Shown here: in pieces, positions 8,457 to 17,471 of the stretch | Numbering within the stretch: the stretch's first letter is position 1 | How the letters are laid out: each line of letters begins with the position of its first letter | Source: Bacteroidaceae bacterium | GTDB lineage: Bacteria; Bacteroidota; Bacteroidia; Bacteroidales; Bacteroidaceae | Reading direction: 5' to 3' | Assembly: GCA_900771425.1 (NCBI GenBank) | Contig: CAAGNV010000082.1 | Span: 1-36,798, forward strand | DNA length: 36,798 bases | Program-made: the position numbers and the translations under genes | Notes under the pieces: generated by a model | The model's input: only the letters and a program-made list of their open reading frames with translations | The model's database searches: none | Told to the model about the DNA's origin: nothing

Positions 8457-9158
8457 TTACTTCCCGGTCAACAGTCCGAAGAGTTCTTCCATGCCCTCGG
8501 TTGCCTTCTTTGCTATGACATGGATGTCCATGTTGCGGGGAACATTCTGAGGCGCAGGGTCAATGAGATATATTTCCGTACCGCGCTTGGCATAGTTTAC
8601 CAATCCTGCTGCAGGATAGACATTGAGCGATGTGCCAATGATGACCAGTATGTCAGCTTCGTAAACCTCTTCGGCAGCACGTTCGATCATAGGCACGGGC
8701 TCGCCGAACCACACGATGAACGGGCGCAGTTGACTGCCGTCCTTAGCCTTGTCGCCCACCTTGATTTCGCTGTCAGCCGACGGAAGTGTGACGATGCAGT
8801 CAGGGTCGTTCGGTTCGTCGCTCGACGTAGCCTTCATCAGTTCGCCATGCAGGTGTACGATATCGGTACTGCCAGCCTGTTCATGCAGGCTGTCGATGTT
8901 CTGAGTAACAACCGTTACCCTGTAGTTTTCTTCAAGTTTGGCAACCAGTTCGTGAGCCTTATTTGGGCGGACCATACCTAACTGACGGCGACGCTCATTA
9001 TAGAAATTGATGACCAATTCGGGATTGCGCCAATAACCTTCGATTGATGCCACATCTTCGACACGATATTGTTCCCACAATCCGTTTGAATCACGAAAGG
9101 TGGTGATTCCGCTTTCGGCACTAATACCTGCTCCAGTGAGAAAAACTAACTTCTTCAT
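8457..9158 (-). CDS. cobB: Class III sirtuin NAD-dependent protein deacylase
   Basis: A 233-residue Sir2 enzyme removing acyl groups from lysines with NAD. Motifs are GAGISAESGI (9-18), the flexible loop TFRD, QNID (86-89), the catalytic H104 in LHGE, the FGEPVP substrate loop, and GTSLNVYPAAGL. Y53-N-E-R56 matches the YxxR pair that in SIRT5 and E. coli CobB binds succinyl or malonyl groups, so desuccinylase activity is plausible. The zinc module is missing: the stretch after H104 holds one cysteine instead of four. The gene is the first of the leftward block behind its own promoter at 9182-9213. Its link to the glycosidase genes may be only by read-through. Confidence 0.9.
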   Translation of the reverse strand: MKKLVFLTGAGISAESGITTFRDSNGLWEQYRVEDVASIEGYWRNPELVINFYNERRRQLGMVRPNKAHELVAKLEENYRVTVVTQNIDSLHEQAGSTDIVHLHGELMKATSSDEPNDPDCIVTLPSADSEIKVGDKAKDGSQLRPFIVWFGEPVPMIERAAEEVYEADILVIIGTSLNVYPAAGLVNYAKRGTEIYLIDPAPQNVPRNMDIHVIAKKATEGMEELFGLLTGK

Positions 9159-9181
9159 TACCTATTAACTAAATTTTTGTG

Positions 9182-9213
9182 CAAAAATAGGAAAAGAAAT
9201 TGAAAGATACAAA
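9182..9213 (-). promoter_or_regulatory. Promoter of the sirtuin gene
   Basis: On the minus strand TTTG (9213-9210), 20 bases, then TATTTTTG (9189-9182). It ends 24 bases before the start codon at 9158 and overlaps the rightward FKBP promoter. Confidence 0.65.
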
Positions 9214-9230
9214 AAAAACTACTATCTTTG
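9200..9230 (+). promoter_or_regulatory. Promoter of the triple FKBP operon
   Basis: TTG (9200-9202), a 20-base spacer, then TATCTTTG (9223-9230). The start codon follows at 9261. The in-frame TTG at 9228 lies inside the -7 box and so cannot be the translation start. Confidence 0.65.
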
Positions 9231-9260
9231 CACCTTGAAAGTCATTATTATACAATTAAC

Positions 9261-9869
9261 ATGGATAAATTAAGTTATGCACTTGGCCTTGGCATAGGTC
9301 AACAACTGAAACAGATGGGGCTGAAAGATGCCTTGAAAGTAGAGGATTTTGCACAGTCAATCATCGACGTGCTCCAAGATAACGAACTTAAGGTAAGCAA
9401 TGCCGAGGCGCAGGGCATCGTCAATGCTTTCTTCACAGAACAAGAAAAGAAGATGAACGCTGAGCGCATGGAACAGGGAAAGGCCGAACTGGAACGCGGC
9501 AAGGCATTCCTCGAGAACAACGCCAAGGTACCAGGAGTCATCACTACAAAGAGCGGTCTGCAGTACGTAGTGCTTCAGGAAGGCACAGGCAAGCACCCAA
9601 AGGCTACCGACCAAGTTCGCTGCCACTACGAAGGCCGTCTCATCGACGATACAGTGTTCGACAGTTCATACAAGCGTAACGAACCAGCCGTATTCGGACT
9701 CAACCAAGTCATCGCAGGCTGGACAGAAGGCCTTCAGCTCATGGGCGAAGGTGCCAAGTACCGTTTCTTCATACCTTACCTCCTTGGTTACGGCGAGAGT
9801 GGTGCAGGACAGATGATTCCTCCGTTCGCAACCCTCGTGTTCGATGTAGAACTGCTTGAAGTACTTTAA
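9261..9869 (+). CDS. FKBP-type peptidyl-prolyl isomerase, cytoplasmic (FklB-like)
   Basis: A 202-residue isomerase with no signal peptide. The N-terminal helical dimerisation part (about 1-85, starting MDKLSYALGLGIGQQLK) is of the FkpA/FklB type. The FKBP domain (about 95-202) shows VTTKSGLQYVVL, VRCHYEGRLIDDTVFDSSY, VIAGWTEGLQLMGEGAKYRFFIPYLLGYG and the final strand TLVFDVELLEVL. The start at 9261 was taken because the frame upstream runs into the promoter. It is the first of three tandem paralogues (50 bases to the next); being the only one without an export signal, it probably serves the cytosol. Confidence 0.9.
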   Translation: MDKLSYALGLGIGQQLKQMGLKDALKVEDFAQSIIDVLQDNELKVSNAEAQGIVNAFFTEQEKKMNAERMEQGKAELERGKAFLENNAKVPGVITTKSGLQYVVLQEGTGKHPKATDQVRCHYEGRLIDDTVFDSSYKRNEPAVFGLNQVIAGWTEGLQLMGEGAKYRFFIPYLLGYGESGAGQMIPPFATLVFDVELLEVL

Positions 9870-9919
9870 TCCATACAGCAAATAAATACATTTAATAACA
9901 TAACAAAAACAAAAGCTCA

Positions 9920-10777
9920 ATGAAAAAACTGATTTTCGCAGCAGCTGCATTTGCTGCAATCTCATTCACTTCATGTCAGAATGAAGTAAAGGAAGACTTG
10001 AACGACAATGTCGATTCAATCGCTTACTATCTCGGTATCGCTCAGTCAGAAGGCCTGAAGCAGTACATGACAATGCAACTCGGTGTTGACTCAACTCAGA
10101 TTGACCAGTTCATAAAGGGTATGATCGAAGGTGCAACCAAGGAGTCAAACGAAAGCGACGAGGCATTCACAAAGGGTATCGAAGTAGGCAAGCAGGTTAA
10201 GGAAATGTCTGAAAACCTCTCAAAGGAAGTTTATCAGGACGACTCTACAAAGACTGTTAACGTAAAGAACTTCCTCGCTGGTCTCATCAGCGGTCTGAAG
10301 GGTCAGGCACCAATGTCATCAGACTCTGCTGGTGTTGTATTCCAGGATATGCTCAAGCCAATCCAGGATGCCAACATGGAGAAGAAGTACGGCGAATACA
10401 AGGCTCAGAACCAGAAGTTCCTTGATGACAACAAGAAGAAGGAAGGTGTCGTAACTCTTCCTTCAGGACTCCAGTACAAGGTCATCACAGAAGGCACAGG
10501 TGCTATCCCATCTGACACAGCAACAGTTAAGTGCCAGTACGAAGGCAAGCTCATCGACGGTACTGTATTCGACAGTTCATACGAGCGCAACCAGCCATTC
10601 GAAGTCAACATGGCTATGCCACGCGTAATTCCAGGATGGATCGAAGCACTCAAGCTCATGCCAGCAGGTTCAAAGTGGGAAGTTTACATCCCTGCAGAAC
10701 TTGGTTACGGTTCACAGGATATGGGTCAGATCAAGCCATTCTCAACTCTTATCTTCACTATCGAGACACTTCAATAA
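9920..10777 (+). CDS. FKBP-type peptidyl-prolyl isomerase, lipoprotein
   Basis: A 285-residue paralogue with a lipoprotein signal peptide; the FTSC lipobox places the anchor at C19. Residues about 30-150 are the FkpA N-terminal helical domain, longer than in the first copy. Residues 165-285 are the FKBP domain with LPSGLQYKVI, VKCQYEGKLIDGTVFDSSY, VIPGWIEALKLMPAGSKWEVYIPAELGYG and TLIFTIETLQ. It is expected to assist folding of exported proteins at a membrane surface facing the periplasm. It lies 32 bases before the third copy. Confidence 0.92.
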   Translation: MKKLIFAAAAFAAISFTSCQNEVKEDLNDNVDSIAYYLGIAQSEGLKQYMTMQLGVDSTQIDQFIKGMIEGATKESNESDEAFTKGIEVGKQVKEMSENLSKEVYQDDSTKTVNVKNFLAGLISGLKGQAPMSSDSAGVVFQDMLKPIQDANMEKKYGEYKAQNQKFLDDNKKKEGVVTLPSGLQYKVITEGTGAIPSDTATVKCQYEGKLIDGTVFDSSYERNQPFEVNMAMPRVIPGWIEALKLMPAGSKWEVYIPAELGYGSQDMGQIKPFSTLIFTIETLQ

Positions 10778-10809
10778 TTACCGTATAATGCACAACGCAT
10801 AATACCGTC

Positions 10810-11883
10810 ATGAAGAATATACTCATCATCAGCGCACTCATGGTAACAACTGCCATGAGTGCGCAGTCTTTAGAGCAGAAACCACTCTCGCCTAAAGAAC
10901 TCAAAGCAAAGCAAAAGACCGAACTCGCCGAATTCAAGGCGAAGCAAAAGGAGCAACTGGCAAAGTTCATCGAGCGCCAGAAGCAGGAACTCAGCGGCGA
11001 AAAGCCCACAACAACGGCTGCAGGGGAAGAATCACAAATTGAGGTAGAAGACATCGTAATGACCAATCAGGCCGACACCATGGCATACCTCTTCGGCGCC
11101 ATGCAGGCCAAAGGTCTGAAGGACTACCTCGTCAAGCAACTCAAGGTAGATAGCACATATATGGTTGACTTCTACCGCGGACTCTTCGAGCGTACGGTAC
11201 AAGAACCAGCACCTGACCAAAACGCTTATTTCGCTGGTTTCAGCATCGGCACCACAGTCGAGAACATGGCAAATGACATCCAGAGAGTCTATTTCGAAGC
11301 AGATCCTGACAAGAAAATCAACAAGAGCATCATTGCCAACTCACTTGCTGCTGCACTCGAAGGACAAAACCCTTATGCTCCCGAAGAAGCACAGAAGCTC
11401 TATCAGGCAAAGATGGAAGTGCGCCAGAAGGAGAACATGGAGCGTATCTACAAGTCTAACCGCGAAGAAGGAGAGAAATTCCTCGCCGAAAACAAGAAGA
11501 AGGAAGGCGTCGTGACACTCCCTTCAGGTGTACAGTACAAGGTCATCAAACTCGGCGACGGACCAAAGCCAAAGGCAACAGACCGCGTCAAGGTAAACTA
11601 TGCCGGCCACCTCATCGACGGCACGGAATTCGACAGTTCGTACAAGCGCAACAGTCCGTCAGAGTTCAGGCTCAACCAAGTAATCAAGGGATGGACCGAA
11701 GCAATACAGCAGATGCCAGTGGGTTCGACTTACGAAATCTATATTCCACAGGAACTGGCATACGGCGAACGAAAGTCAGGCAAGATCAGTCCGTATTCAG
11801 CACTCATCTTCAATGTAGAGTTGCTCGACATCGTTGACCTGCCTAAGGTTACTGGCAAGGAACGCACAGGCAAACAGAAATAA
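10810..11883 (+). CDS. FKBP-type peptidyl-prolyl isomerase, periplasmic, with charged N-terminal coil
   Basis: A 357-residue paralogue. The signal peptide (1-18, ending MSA) has a Q at +1. Residues 24-60 are a lysine/glutamate-rich helix with repeated KAKQK-type steps, likely a coiled coil, absent from the two sister genes. An FkpA-type helical domain (about 75-220) and an FKBP domain (about 235-345) follow, with LPSGVQYKVI, VKVNYAGHLIDGTEFDSSY, VIKGWTEAIQQMPVGSTYEIYIPQELAYG and ALIFNVELLDIV. A short basic tail closes the protein. It is the last gene before the terminator at 11918. Confidence 0.92.
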   Translation: MKNILIISALMVTTAMSAQSLEQKPLSPKELKAKQKTELAEFKAKQKEQLAKFIERQKQELSGEKPTTTAAGEESQIEVEDIVMTNQADTMAYLFGAMQAKGLKDYLVKQLKVDSTYMVDFYRGLFERTVQEPAPDQNAYFAGFSIGTTVENMANDIQRVYFEADPDKKINKSIIANSLAAALEGQNPYAPEEAQKLYQAKMEVRQKENMERIYKSNREEGEKFLAENKKKEGVVTLPSGVQYKVIKLGDGPKPKATDRVKVNYAGHLIDGTEFDSSYKRNSPSEFRLNQVIKGWTEAIQQMPVGSTYEIYIPQELAYGERKSGKISPYSALIFNVELLDIVDLPKVTGKERTGKQK

Positions 11884-11917
11884 GCCGTTCTGCGTTCGAC
11901 AGGACATCTATGTACAA

Positions 11918-11954
11918 GACCCTTGCACCCCACATGAGGTGCAAGGGTCTTTTT
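11918..11954 (+). terminator. Strong intrinsic terminator of the FKBP operon
   Basis: A perfect 12-bp stem, GACCCTTGCACC (11918-11929) with GGTGCAAGGGTC (11938-11949), an 8-base loop, then TTTTT. It starts 35 bases after the stop codon. Confidence 0.92.
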
Positions 11955-12003
11955 GCATCAAATACATTCTTGGGTTCTGACTGCAGGAAATCTTCCACAT
12001 GCA

Positions 12004-12087
12004 CGATGCCGTTTACTACCGCGTCGCGGTAGTAAACGGCATCGTCGTGGTAGTAAACTACACCGTCGCAGCAGTAACTATATACAC
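12004..12087. repeat. 19-bp perfect hairpin merging into 21-bp tandem units
   Basis: CGATGCCGTTTACTACCGC (12004-12022) pairs without mismatch with its reverse complement at 12026-12044 across a 3-base loop. The right arm is the first of three direct units of 21 bases, beginning GTCGCGGTAGTAAAC (12023), GTCGTGGTAGTAAAC (12044) and GTCGCAGCAGTAAC (12065), the last more diverged. There is no T run, so it is not a normal terminator. It lies between the convergent FKBP and exopolysaccharide operons; the rest of 11955-12180 shows nothing else. Confidence 0.85.
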
Positions 12088-12180
12088 GGCTGTGAAACAA
12101 AATAGTTCAAGCATCGTGGAGGTAACGTGGTCAGTGCTGCCGGATTTGTCATTATAACGGAATCGGAACGGCGCAGTGCC

Positions 12181-12759
12181 CTACATCTTCATGAGTTGCT
12201 TCATCTTTTCCTCGATTGCATTGACTGGTTTGTCGTCATCAACATCTTCGTCGGTGATGTAGCCTTTCTCGTTGATGTTGCCGTTATTGATTTCATTGTC
12301 CAGATTGTTGTCGAAGAAGAGTTGCTCGTAGTCGTGGTAATAATCGGCAGGGAGCACTACATTGATGTCGAAGTAGAGTGTTCGGTATGCACTATCGACA
12401 AAGTTGGCATAGATATTGACATAGTGCTTGACCAGTCCGATGTTCTTTGAAGTGTCGAACACAAAATGAAGTTTGACCGGTTGGTCAGGCAATACGGTGA
12501 TTGGCAGTTCGTCAACCAGGAATAGTCCTGCCGACGGCTGCACCTCTTCTATATATATAGGGATGTCAGTAGTGTCGCGCAATTCAAAAAAGAATTCTTT
12601 CTTCGCTCCCTGAGTAGCCGGGAAATAATGACGGTTATTGTCGATTATCATCACTTCGGTCTTGTCGAGCTTCTTATCACAGGAAGTGAACATGGACATA
12701 ATGCCCACAAACGCAGCCATTATTAGCGCGCTATATGCAAAATGTTGTCTTGCTTTCAT
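12181..12759 (-). CDS. DUF1573-like lipoprotein at the end of the exopolysaccharide operon
   Basis: A 192-residue predicted lipoprotein; the FTSC lipobox gives C27. Residues about 45-150 form a beta-rich domain: FFELRDTTDIPIYIEEV, then VLPDQPVKLHFVFDTSKNIG and the last strands YRTLYFDINVVLP. This has the layout of the Ig-like DUF1573 domain, though its usual CGC motif is absent. The C-terminus is acidic and Asn/Asp-rich. The frame extends to 12816, but ATG 12759 starts a proper signal peptide. The gene lies 99 bases after the DUF4838 gene on the same strand. It may be an accessory subunit of the outer-membrane export complex; that is inferred from position only. Confidence 0.75.
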   Translation of the reverse strand: MKARQHFAYSALIMAAFVGIMSMFTSCDKKLDKTEVMIIDNNRHYFPATQGAKKEFFFELRDTTDIPIYIEEVQPSAGLFLVDELPITVLPDQPVKLHFVFDTSKNIGLVKHYVNIYANFVDSAYRTLYFDINVVLPADYYHDYEQLFFDNNLDNEINNGNINEKGYITDEDVDDDKPVNAIEEKMKQLMKM

Positions 12760-12858
12760 ATTCTTTCTTATTTGTAAGTCTTTACGCTGAACCTCTCTCG
12801 GCGAGAGAATACCCATTCAACGCTGATGTAGGGTATGGCGTCAAGGCTTTGGTTATTG

Positions 12859-14538
12859 TCATTCTATGCTGATTTCTCCGATTGCCATCTTTCGGCCGTC
12901 AGGCACTATCCTGAGTGTCAGTTTGGCATTTACCGGCTGACTGCCTACGGCGAGCGTGACGATTTCTGCTGTTGGTTGAGCCGATGCTACCAACTTATCA
13001 TCCCGGTAAACTTCGACGAGTTTAGGCAATGAGAAGCGGAACCACTGTGAGCGCATGAACTGAATGCGAAGTGTGGCATTGGCGTTCTGGCGCTGGTTGG
13101 TCAGGTTCATTTCGACATTGCCCTGCGTGAACAACACCCAACCGCAGTGATAGTTGCCTTGCAGTGCATCGACTCCGTCAGTCAGCGGACGCAGGTCGGT
13201 ATAGTCTTCGTCGAGCGGCGTAACGGCCTTGAGTTTCAAGCGAACTTCAGGCGACTGGGCATTGACATTAGTGTTTCGCTGCCATGCCTCCGTTATCGAC
13301 TTGTATTGGCGGAGGTAGTCAGTCCATTGCCAGCCGATTTCGTTTATGGTAAAGTTTGGTGCCGACTCGTTCTCGACCTGTGGTTTGCCCTGGATTCGGT
13401 TTATCTCCATTCGTGTCAGCGTCAGCATCTGCAAGAGTCGTTCGAGACGAGGTTTCTCTGGGTTTCCAGCCTGCTGCATCTCCGACTGCAACTGATTATA
13501 AAACTGGTTGAATGTATCGACATCGAGGTAATCCTTGATTGACTGGCGAACTCCCGTGTACCACTGGATTGCCCTACCCCGCTCAGCGTATGACTGCTCG
13601 AGTGCTATGACATAATTACTAAGTGTAGTGCCTGCCACTGGATAATTCTTCGCATAGAACTCACGGCATAGTGTGCGCCAGTCGGCATCGGGATTTGCCA
13701 TCAGCGATGCCAGCACGTAGGTCTTCATGTCGGAAAAGGCAGATGCATCACGACCGCTGCCGTTGAGGAAGAGTCCCTTCACGCCCGCCTTACTGTAATA
13801 ACTTATGCGCTGTGAAAATGCTTCAAGACATGGGAACGGTGTGGCATAGTCGTCGAAATTGTTGATGTAGTCCCACACGTAGATGCGGTCGGTAACACCC
13901 TGCCACTGACTGATGATCTGTTTGAAGTTATCTTCCTTTGTCGATGGTTTGCTGCGCATCAGCCAATCGATGGCACTAATCATCACGCCGGCATTCGACG
14001 GCAATGGCTTTGACGGCAGATGTGCCGTGCTTTGATAATAAGATGTCAGGAAGATGTGCGAAGGAAATGCCTTGCATAGTTTTGTGATCAAGGCCGTCAC
14101 GGCCGGAGTAGCATTCGACGTAGTGTTGCCACGTGCCTTGCATATCGGACATGTGCATGCAAGGTCGTTGTCGTAAGGCATTATGACGAAGCGCTGTGTC
14201 TCGGCCTTTGTCTTGCTTGCTGCTGCACCTCCGTAGTTTTCGTTAATATATGCAGCAATCTTGTTATATACATGCTGTGACGAGAAACAAATCTGCTCGT
14301 CGGAGCGCTTGCCATCAATCATCGCACGAGCCTCGACCGGCAGTTTATTTCCGACTATGCGGTTAAGGTTATGTCCCCATATACCCCAATCACGATCGAC
14401 ATCATTGAGGTTGAACTTTAATGCCGTCGTCGTCTTAACGCCTTCGGGCAGATATACTTCCTTATACTCGAACGCATTGGCACTGATATTATCCATAGCA
14501 ATGAATGTAGCCAGCAGTGTGAGGAGTCGCAGGTTCAT
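12859..14538 (-). CDS. DUF4838 exported glycosidase-like protein
   Basis: A 559-residue protein with a signal peptide (about 1-20). The central part matches DUF4838: MPYDNDLACTCPICKARGN near 120 with its CxCxxC cysteines, a long AVTALITKLCKAFPSHIFLTSYY helix and strand, DRIYVWDYINNFDDYATPFPCLEA near 215, and GVKGLFLNGSGRDASAFSDMKTYVLASLMANPDADW near 255. The family is built like a TIM-barrel glycoside hydrolase with a C-terminal helical domain, and the last 100 residues look like a beta sandwich. Activity and catalytic residues are not established. It follows the outer-membrane TPR gene by 10 bases, the slot that periplasmic hydrolases or lyases occupy in cellulose, alginate, Pel and PNAG operons. 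Confidence 0.8.
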   Translation of the reverse strand: MNLRLLTLLATFIAMDNISANAFEYKEVYLPEGVKTTTALKFNLNDVDRDWGIWGHNLNRIVGNKLPVEARAMIDGKRSDEQICFSSQHVYNKIAAYINENYGGAAASKTKAETQRFVIMPYDNDLACTCPICKARGNTTSNATPAVTALITKLCKAFPSHIFLTSYYQSTAHLPSKPLPSNAGVMISAIDWLMRSKPSTKEDNFKQIISQWQGVTDRIYVWDYINNFDDYATPFPCLEAFSQRISYYSKAGVKGLFLNGSGRDASAFSDMKTYVLASLMANPDADWRTLCREFYAKNYPVAGTTLSNYVIALEQSYAERGRAIQWYTGVRQSIKDYLDVDTFNQFYNQLQSEMQQAGNPEKPRLERLLQMLTLTRMEINRIQGKPQVENESAPNFTINEIGWQWTDYLRQYKSITEAWQRNTNVNAQSPEVRLKLKAVTPLDEDYTDLRPLTDGVDALQGNYHCGWVLFTQGNVEMNLTNQRQNANATLRIQFMRSQWFRFSLPKLVEVYRDDKLVASAQPTAEIVTLAVGSQPVNAKLTLRIVPDGRKMAIGEISIE

Positions 14539-14548
14539 GGTTTAAGGT

Positions 14549-17410
14549 TTATAGTGCGATGTGGAGTTGCACGTCAAGGTTAAACAAGTTGCGGTATGTA
14601 GATTCGATAATTCCGTGATATGGGAGCGGGTTGTAGTATGTAAACCATGTGCCGACCAGCCCGATACATAGGTTATGTGCCACGAGCCACTGTCCGTCAA
14701 CGCCTACGGTGGTGTTGGTACGCATGAGGTTGTGCAACATATTTTGGTCGAAGAGGTTGAGTTCTGGGAAGGTACCGATTGAGCCAAAGAGGCAGACCGA
14801 GGTCACAGCGTCGGATGTGAGGAATATCTTTGCCTTACCGCCTACGTTGTATGTCCATTCATTGTCCATGTGCGAGAGGTCGCTCTGTGCCTGCAGCATG
14901 TACTTGCCTGCCCAGATTTTCATGAGGCTTGGCTGAATGATGAAGAGGTCGTACTTGCCCGGCTTTGCAGAAAATACCTGACCGAAGTCGGCATAACGGT
15001 ATGCGTCGCCTGTACGACGGTAACCAACCTTGAGTGATGCCGTCCAGTCATGGTTGAAGTTGTACGATGCCGACAGGTTTGCCGTGATGCTGCTGAAGAA
15101 CTTGTTGGCATATCCGAAGTTTGCCATACCAGTCACGCGTTCGCTGAAGTTATGCTCCCACTGGAGTATGCCCTGCATGCCGGTACCGCCATATTCAACG
15201 ATGGCCTCGTTCTCGAGGTATCCGTCAACACCCTTGTAGTTCAGAAACAGTGTATAACTGTTGCGGAGTGTCTGGTGTGTGTATGCCAATGATGCCAGCG
15301 ACGACACTATGGTCACTCCGTGGTCGCTCTCAATCTGGCTGTTGGCTCTTGTCTGCTGATATTCGATGTCAATCTTATCGTGCGAACCACGATAACGCAG
15401 TCCCTTCATGCGTGCATTGAAGTCAGGGAGTTCTGTCAGCGAGATGTCGGCATACTTGCTCTGGTACTTGTAAGCAGAGAGCAAGTCCTTGGCACGTTCG
15501 TAACCAACGCCCTTGGCATACTTCAGCGGTTTTGAGTCGGGTGCATACTTGAGTGCTATGTCGAGTACGTTCTGTGCAGAATCGCTCTCATGAGCAGAGA
15601 TGAGTTGATATGCATAGAGTTCGCTGATTTCAGAATGAACGTTTACGAGTTGTGGGTTGTAGTCAAGGCTGGCAATTGCGGGACGGACAATCTGCAGCGC
15701 ATCATCATATTGCTTGTTGCGCTGGAGCGACATAGCCTTGTGTGCAATATAATAAGGTTCTGACGGGTAGTATTCGTATCCCATCGTAGCATACGTGTCG
15801 AACTCATCATGCAGATGGAGGGCATCTGACGAGTTGATGGCATAGCGCAATGCCGCATCGCTGCTTGGTACTACTTCGAGCAACGATGTTGACTCCATAA
15901 ACACAGCGCGCCATGATTCGTCGTCGGCCAATGCCTTGATGTGAGTGATGAATCCTTCTTCATAGAGTGAAGTATAAGTATCTTCGTATGTACCGAACTT
16001 ATCGTTTTCGATTGCTGCATGATATACTTCCTTTGCCTTTTCGTACTGGTGCATGCTGCAATAGCATGTAATGAGTTTTGCCCATGCTGATGCCTTGAGG
16101 TCGGGGTCGTCGATATTGAGGTCGATGAGTTGGTTGAGGTGCACGGCTGATGCTTTCCAGTCGCGCTGAATAAACTCGTCGGTAGCAGTACGGTGGAGTT
16201 TCTGCGCATAGTCATCGAGCACTTCAAGGTTGTTTGGGTACTTCTCGAACAAGTGGTCAAGGTAGTTATCCGCCAGTTTGGTATGTCCAGAACGGCGTTC
16301 AAGGTCATAGCGCTTGTAGAGAAGGGTCTCTGTCTCGCCGTCGCGTTTGATTGCCTCGTTGAGGTAATAGACTGCATCGTCGTAGTATCCACGGCTTGTA
16401 GCAGTGCTGATTAGGTAATTGAGCGATTCGCGGCTCTTGGTTATCCCGTATGCCTTTGCAGTCATCTCATAAGGGTCGTTCATTCGGGCTGCGTCGGCAG
16501 CAACGATCGTTGCGTCGTTCTTGAGTTTTGTCAGGTATGATGCGTTGCCTCCCAATGCCTTCATCTCGGCAATGAAGTTGAGTGCTTCCTGCTGGCGGTT
16601 CTGTCCGCAGAGCAATTTCACCTTCTGCGTAATCAGTTCCTGGTCAGGACCGATATTGGCGATTCCCATCGTAGCGGTAGATATGGCCTGGTCGTACATT
16701 CCGCGACGCTTGTATATGTTGACCATGTCGCGGTAATACTCGATTTCGTCGGGGTTGTCTTCGATGAGTTCTTCCAGTTGTTTGGTTGCCACACGGAGTT
16801 GTCCACCCTTCATGTTACGGTTGTAGCCCAACTCGTTACGATATTTCAGGTCGCGCTGTATTTCCTCATCGTTTGGGTAGATTTCGGCAAGTCGTTCAAG
16901 CAGTTTGCCTGCTAATACATGATTGTCCTGTTTGCGATAGAGGTCAATCTTACGACGCCATAATCCCTTGTCGTAAGGAGCGACTTCGAGTAATTCGTTA
17001 CAATAAGCAATGGCACTGGAGTAGTTCTTTGTCTCGTCTTCGACCTTCACCATGAGTTGCTTTGCATCGACGTGTGAATAGTCCTGCTGCAAACAGTGAA
17101 CGAGATAGTAGCGCGCCTGCTTGTAGTCCTTTTTATGATAGTAGTAGCGTCCCATGAGCCAGTTGAGGTCGGCTTCGTCGGGATAAAGCGTAAGTCCTCG
17201 TTCAACGAAGGTACGTGCTACTTCCCACTTTTCCTTACGTATGCTTACCTTGGCTGTATCGACGTAGTACTGCGGGGCATATTCACGCTGTGCATAGGCT
17301 CCTGACGCGAGTAAAAGGGCTACGACTATTGCTGCCGAGCGCTGATGACGGCTGATGGTGCGTAACATTGCAGCCGTAGCATTCTGTATCATGATAAATG
17401 TCTGGTTCAT
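14549..17410 (-). CDS. TPR-containing outer-membrane beta-barrel protein (YaiO/PgaA-like exporter)
   Basis: About 953 residues: an export signal ending GAYAQ, then some 600 residues of tetratricopeptide helices (for example VARTFVERGLTLYPDEADLNWLMGRYYYHKKDYKQARYYL), then about 260 residues of alternating aromatic beta strands starting near FNARMKGLRYRGSHDKIDIEY and ending in LDVQLHIAL. This two-part plan is that of PgaA, PelB-AlgE-type and YaiO proteins, which hold a polysaccharide in the TPR superhelix and pass it through a barrel. It follows the GT2 gene by a short gap. The frame begins at 17446; ATG 17410, after an AACA-rich stretch, was preferred, and 17392 or 17368 are also possible. Confidence 0.85.
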   Translation of the reverse strand: MNQTFIMIQNATAAMLRTISRHQRSAAIVVALLLASGAYAQREYAPQYYVDTAKVSIRKEKWEVARTFVERGLTLYPDEADLNWLMGRYYYHKKDYKQARYYLVHCLQQDYSHVDAKQLMVKVEDETKNYSSAIAYCNELLEVAPYDKGLWRRKIDLYRKQDNHVLAGKLLERLAEIYPNDEEIQRDLKYRNELGYNRNMKGGQLRVATKQLEELIEDNPDEIEYYRDMVNIYKRRGMYDQAISTATMGIANIGPDQELITQKVKLLCGQNRQQEALNFIAEMKALGGNASYLTKLKNDATIVAADAARMNDPYEMTAKAYGITKSRESLNYLISTATSRGYYDDAVYYLNEAIKRDGETETLLYKRYDLERRSGHTKLADNYLDHLFEKYPNNLEVLDDYAQKLHRTATDEFIQRDWKASAVHLNQLIDLNIDDPDLKASAWAKLITCYCSMHQYEKAKEVYHAAIENDKFGTYEDTYTSLYEEGFITHIKALADDESWRAVFMESTSLLEVVPSSDAALRYAINSSDALHLHDEFDTYATMGYEYYPSEPYYIAHKAMSLQRNKQYDDALQIVRPAIASLDYNPQLVNVHSEISELYAYQLISAHESDSAQNVLDIALKYAPDSKPLKYAKGVGYERAKDLLSAYKYQSKYADISLTELPDFNARMKGLRYRGSHDKIDIEYQQTRANSQIESDHGVTIVSSLASLAYTHQTLRNSYTLFLNYKGVDGYLENEAIVEYGGTGMQGILQWEHNFSERVTGMANFGYANKFFSSITANLSASYNFNHDWTASLKVGYRRTGDAYRYADFGQVFSAKPGKYDLFIIQPSLMKIWAGKYMLQAQSDLSHMDNEWTYNVGGKAKIFLTSDAVTSVCLFGSIGTFPELNLFDQNMLHNLMRTNTTVGVDGQWLVAHNLCIGLVGTWFTYYNPLPYHGIIESTYRNLFNLDVQLHIAL

Positions 17411-17471
17411 TGTTGTTCTGTAATAATTATGGAGGGGTTCAGGCATTGGTGATTATCCGTATGCCACACAC

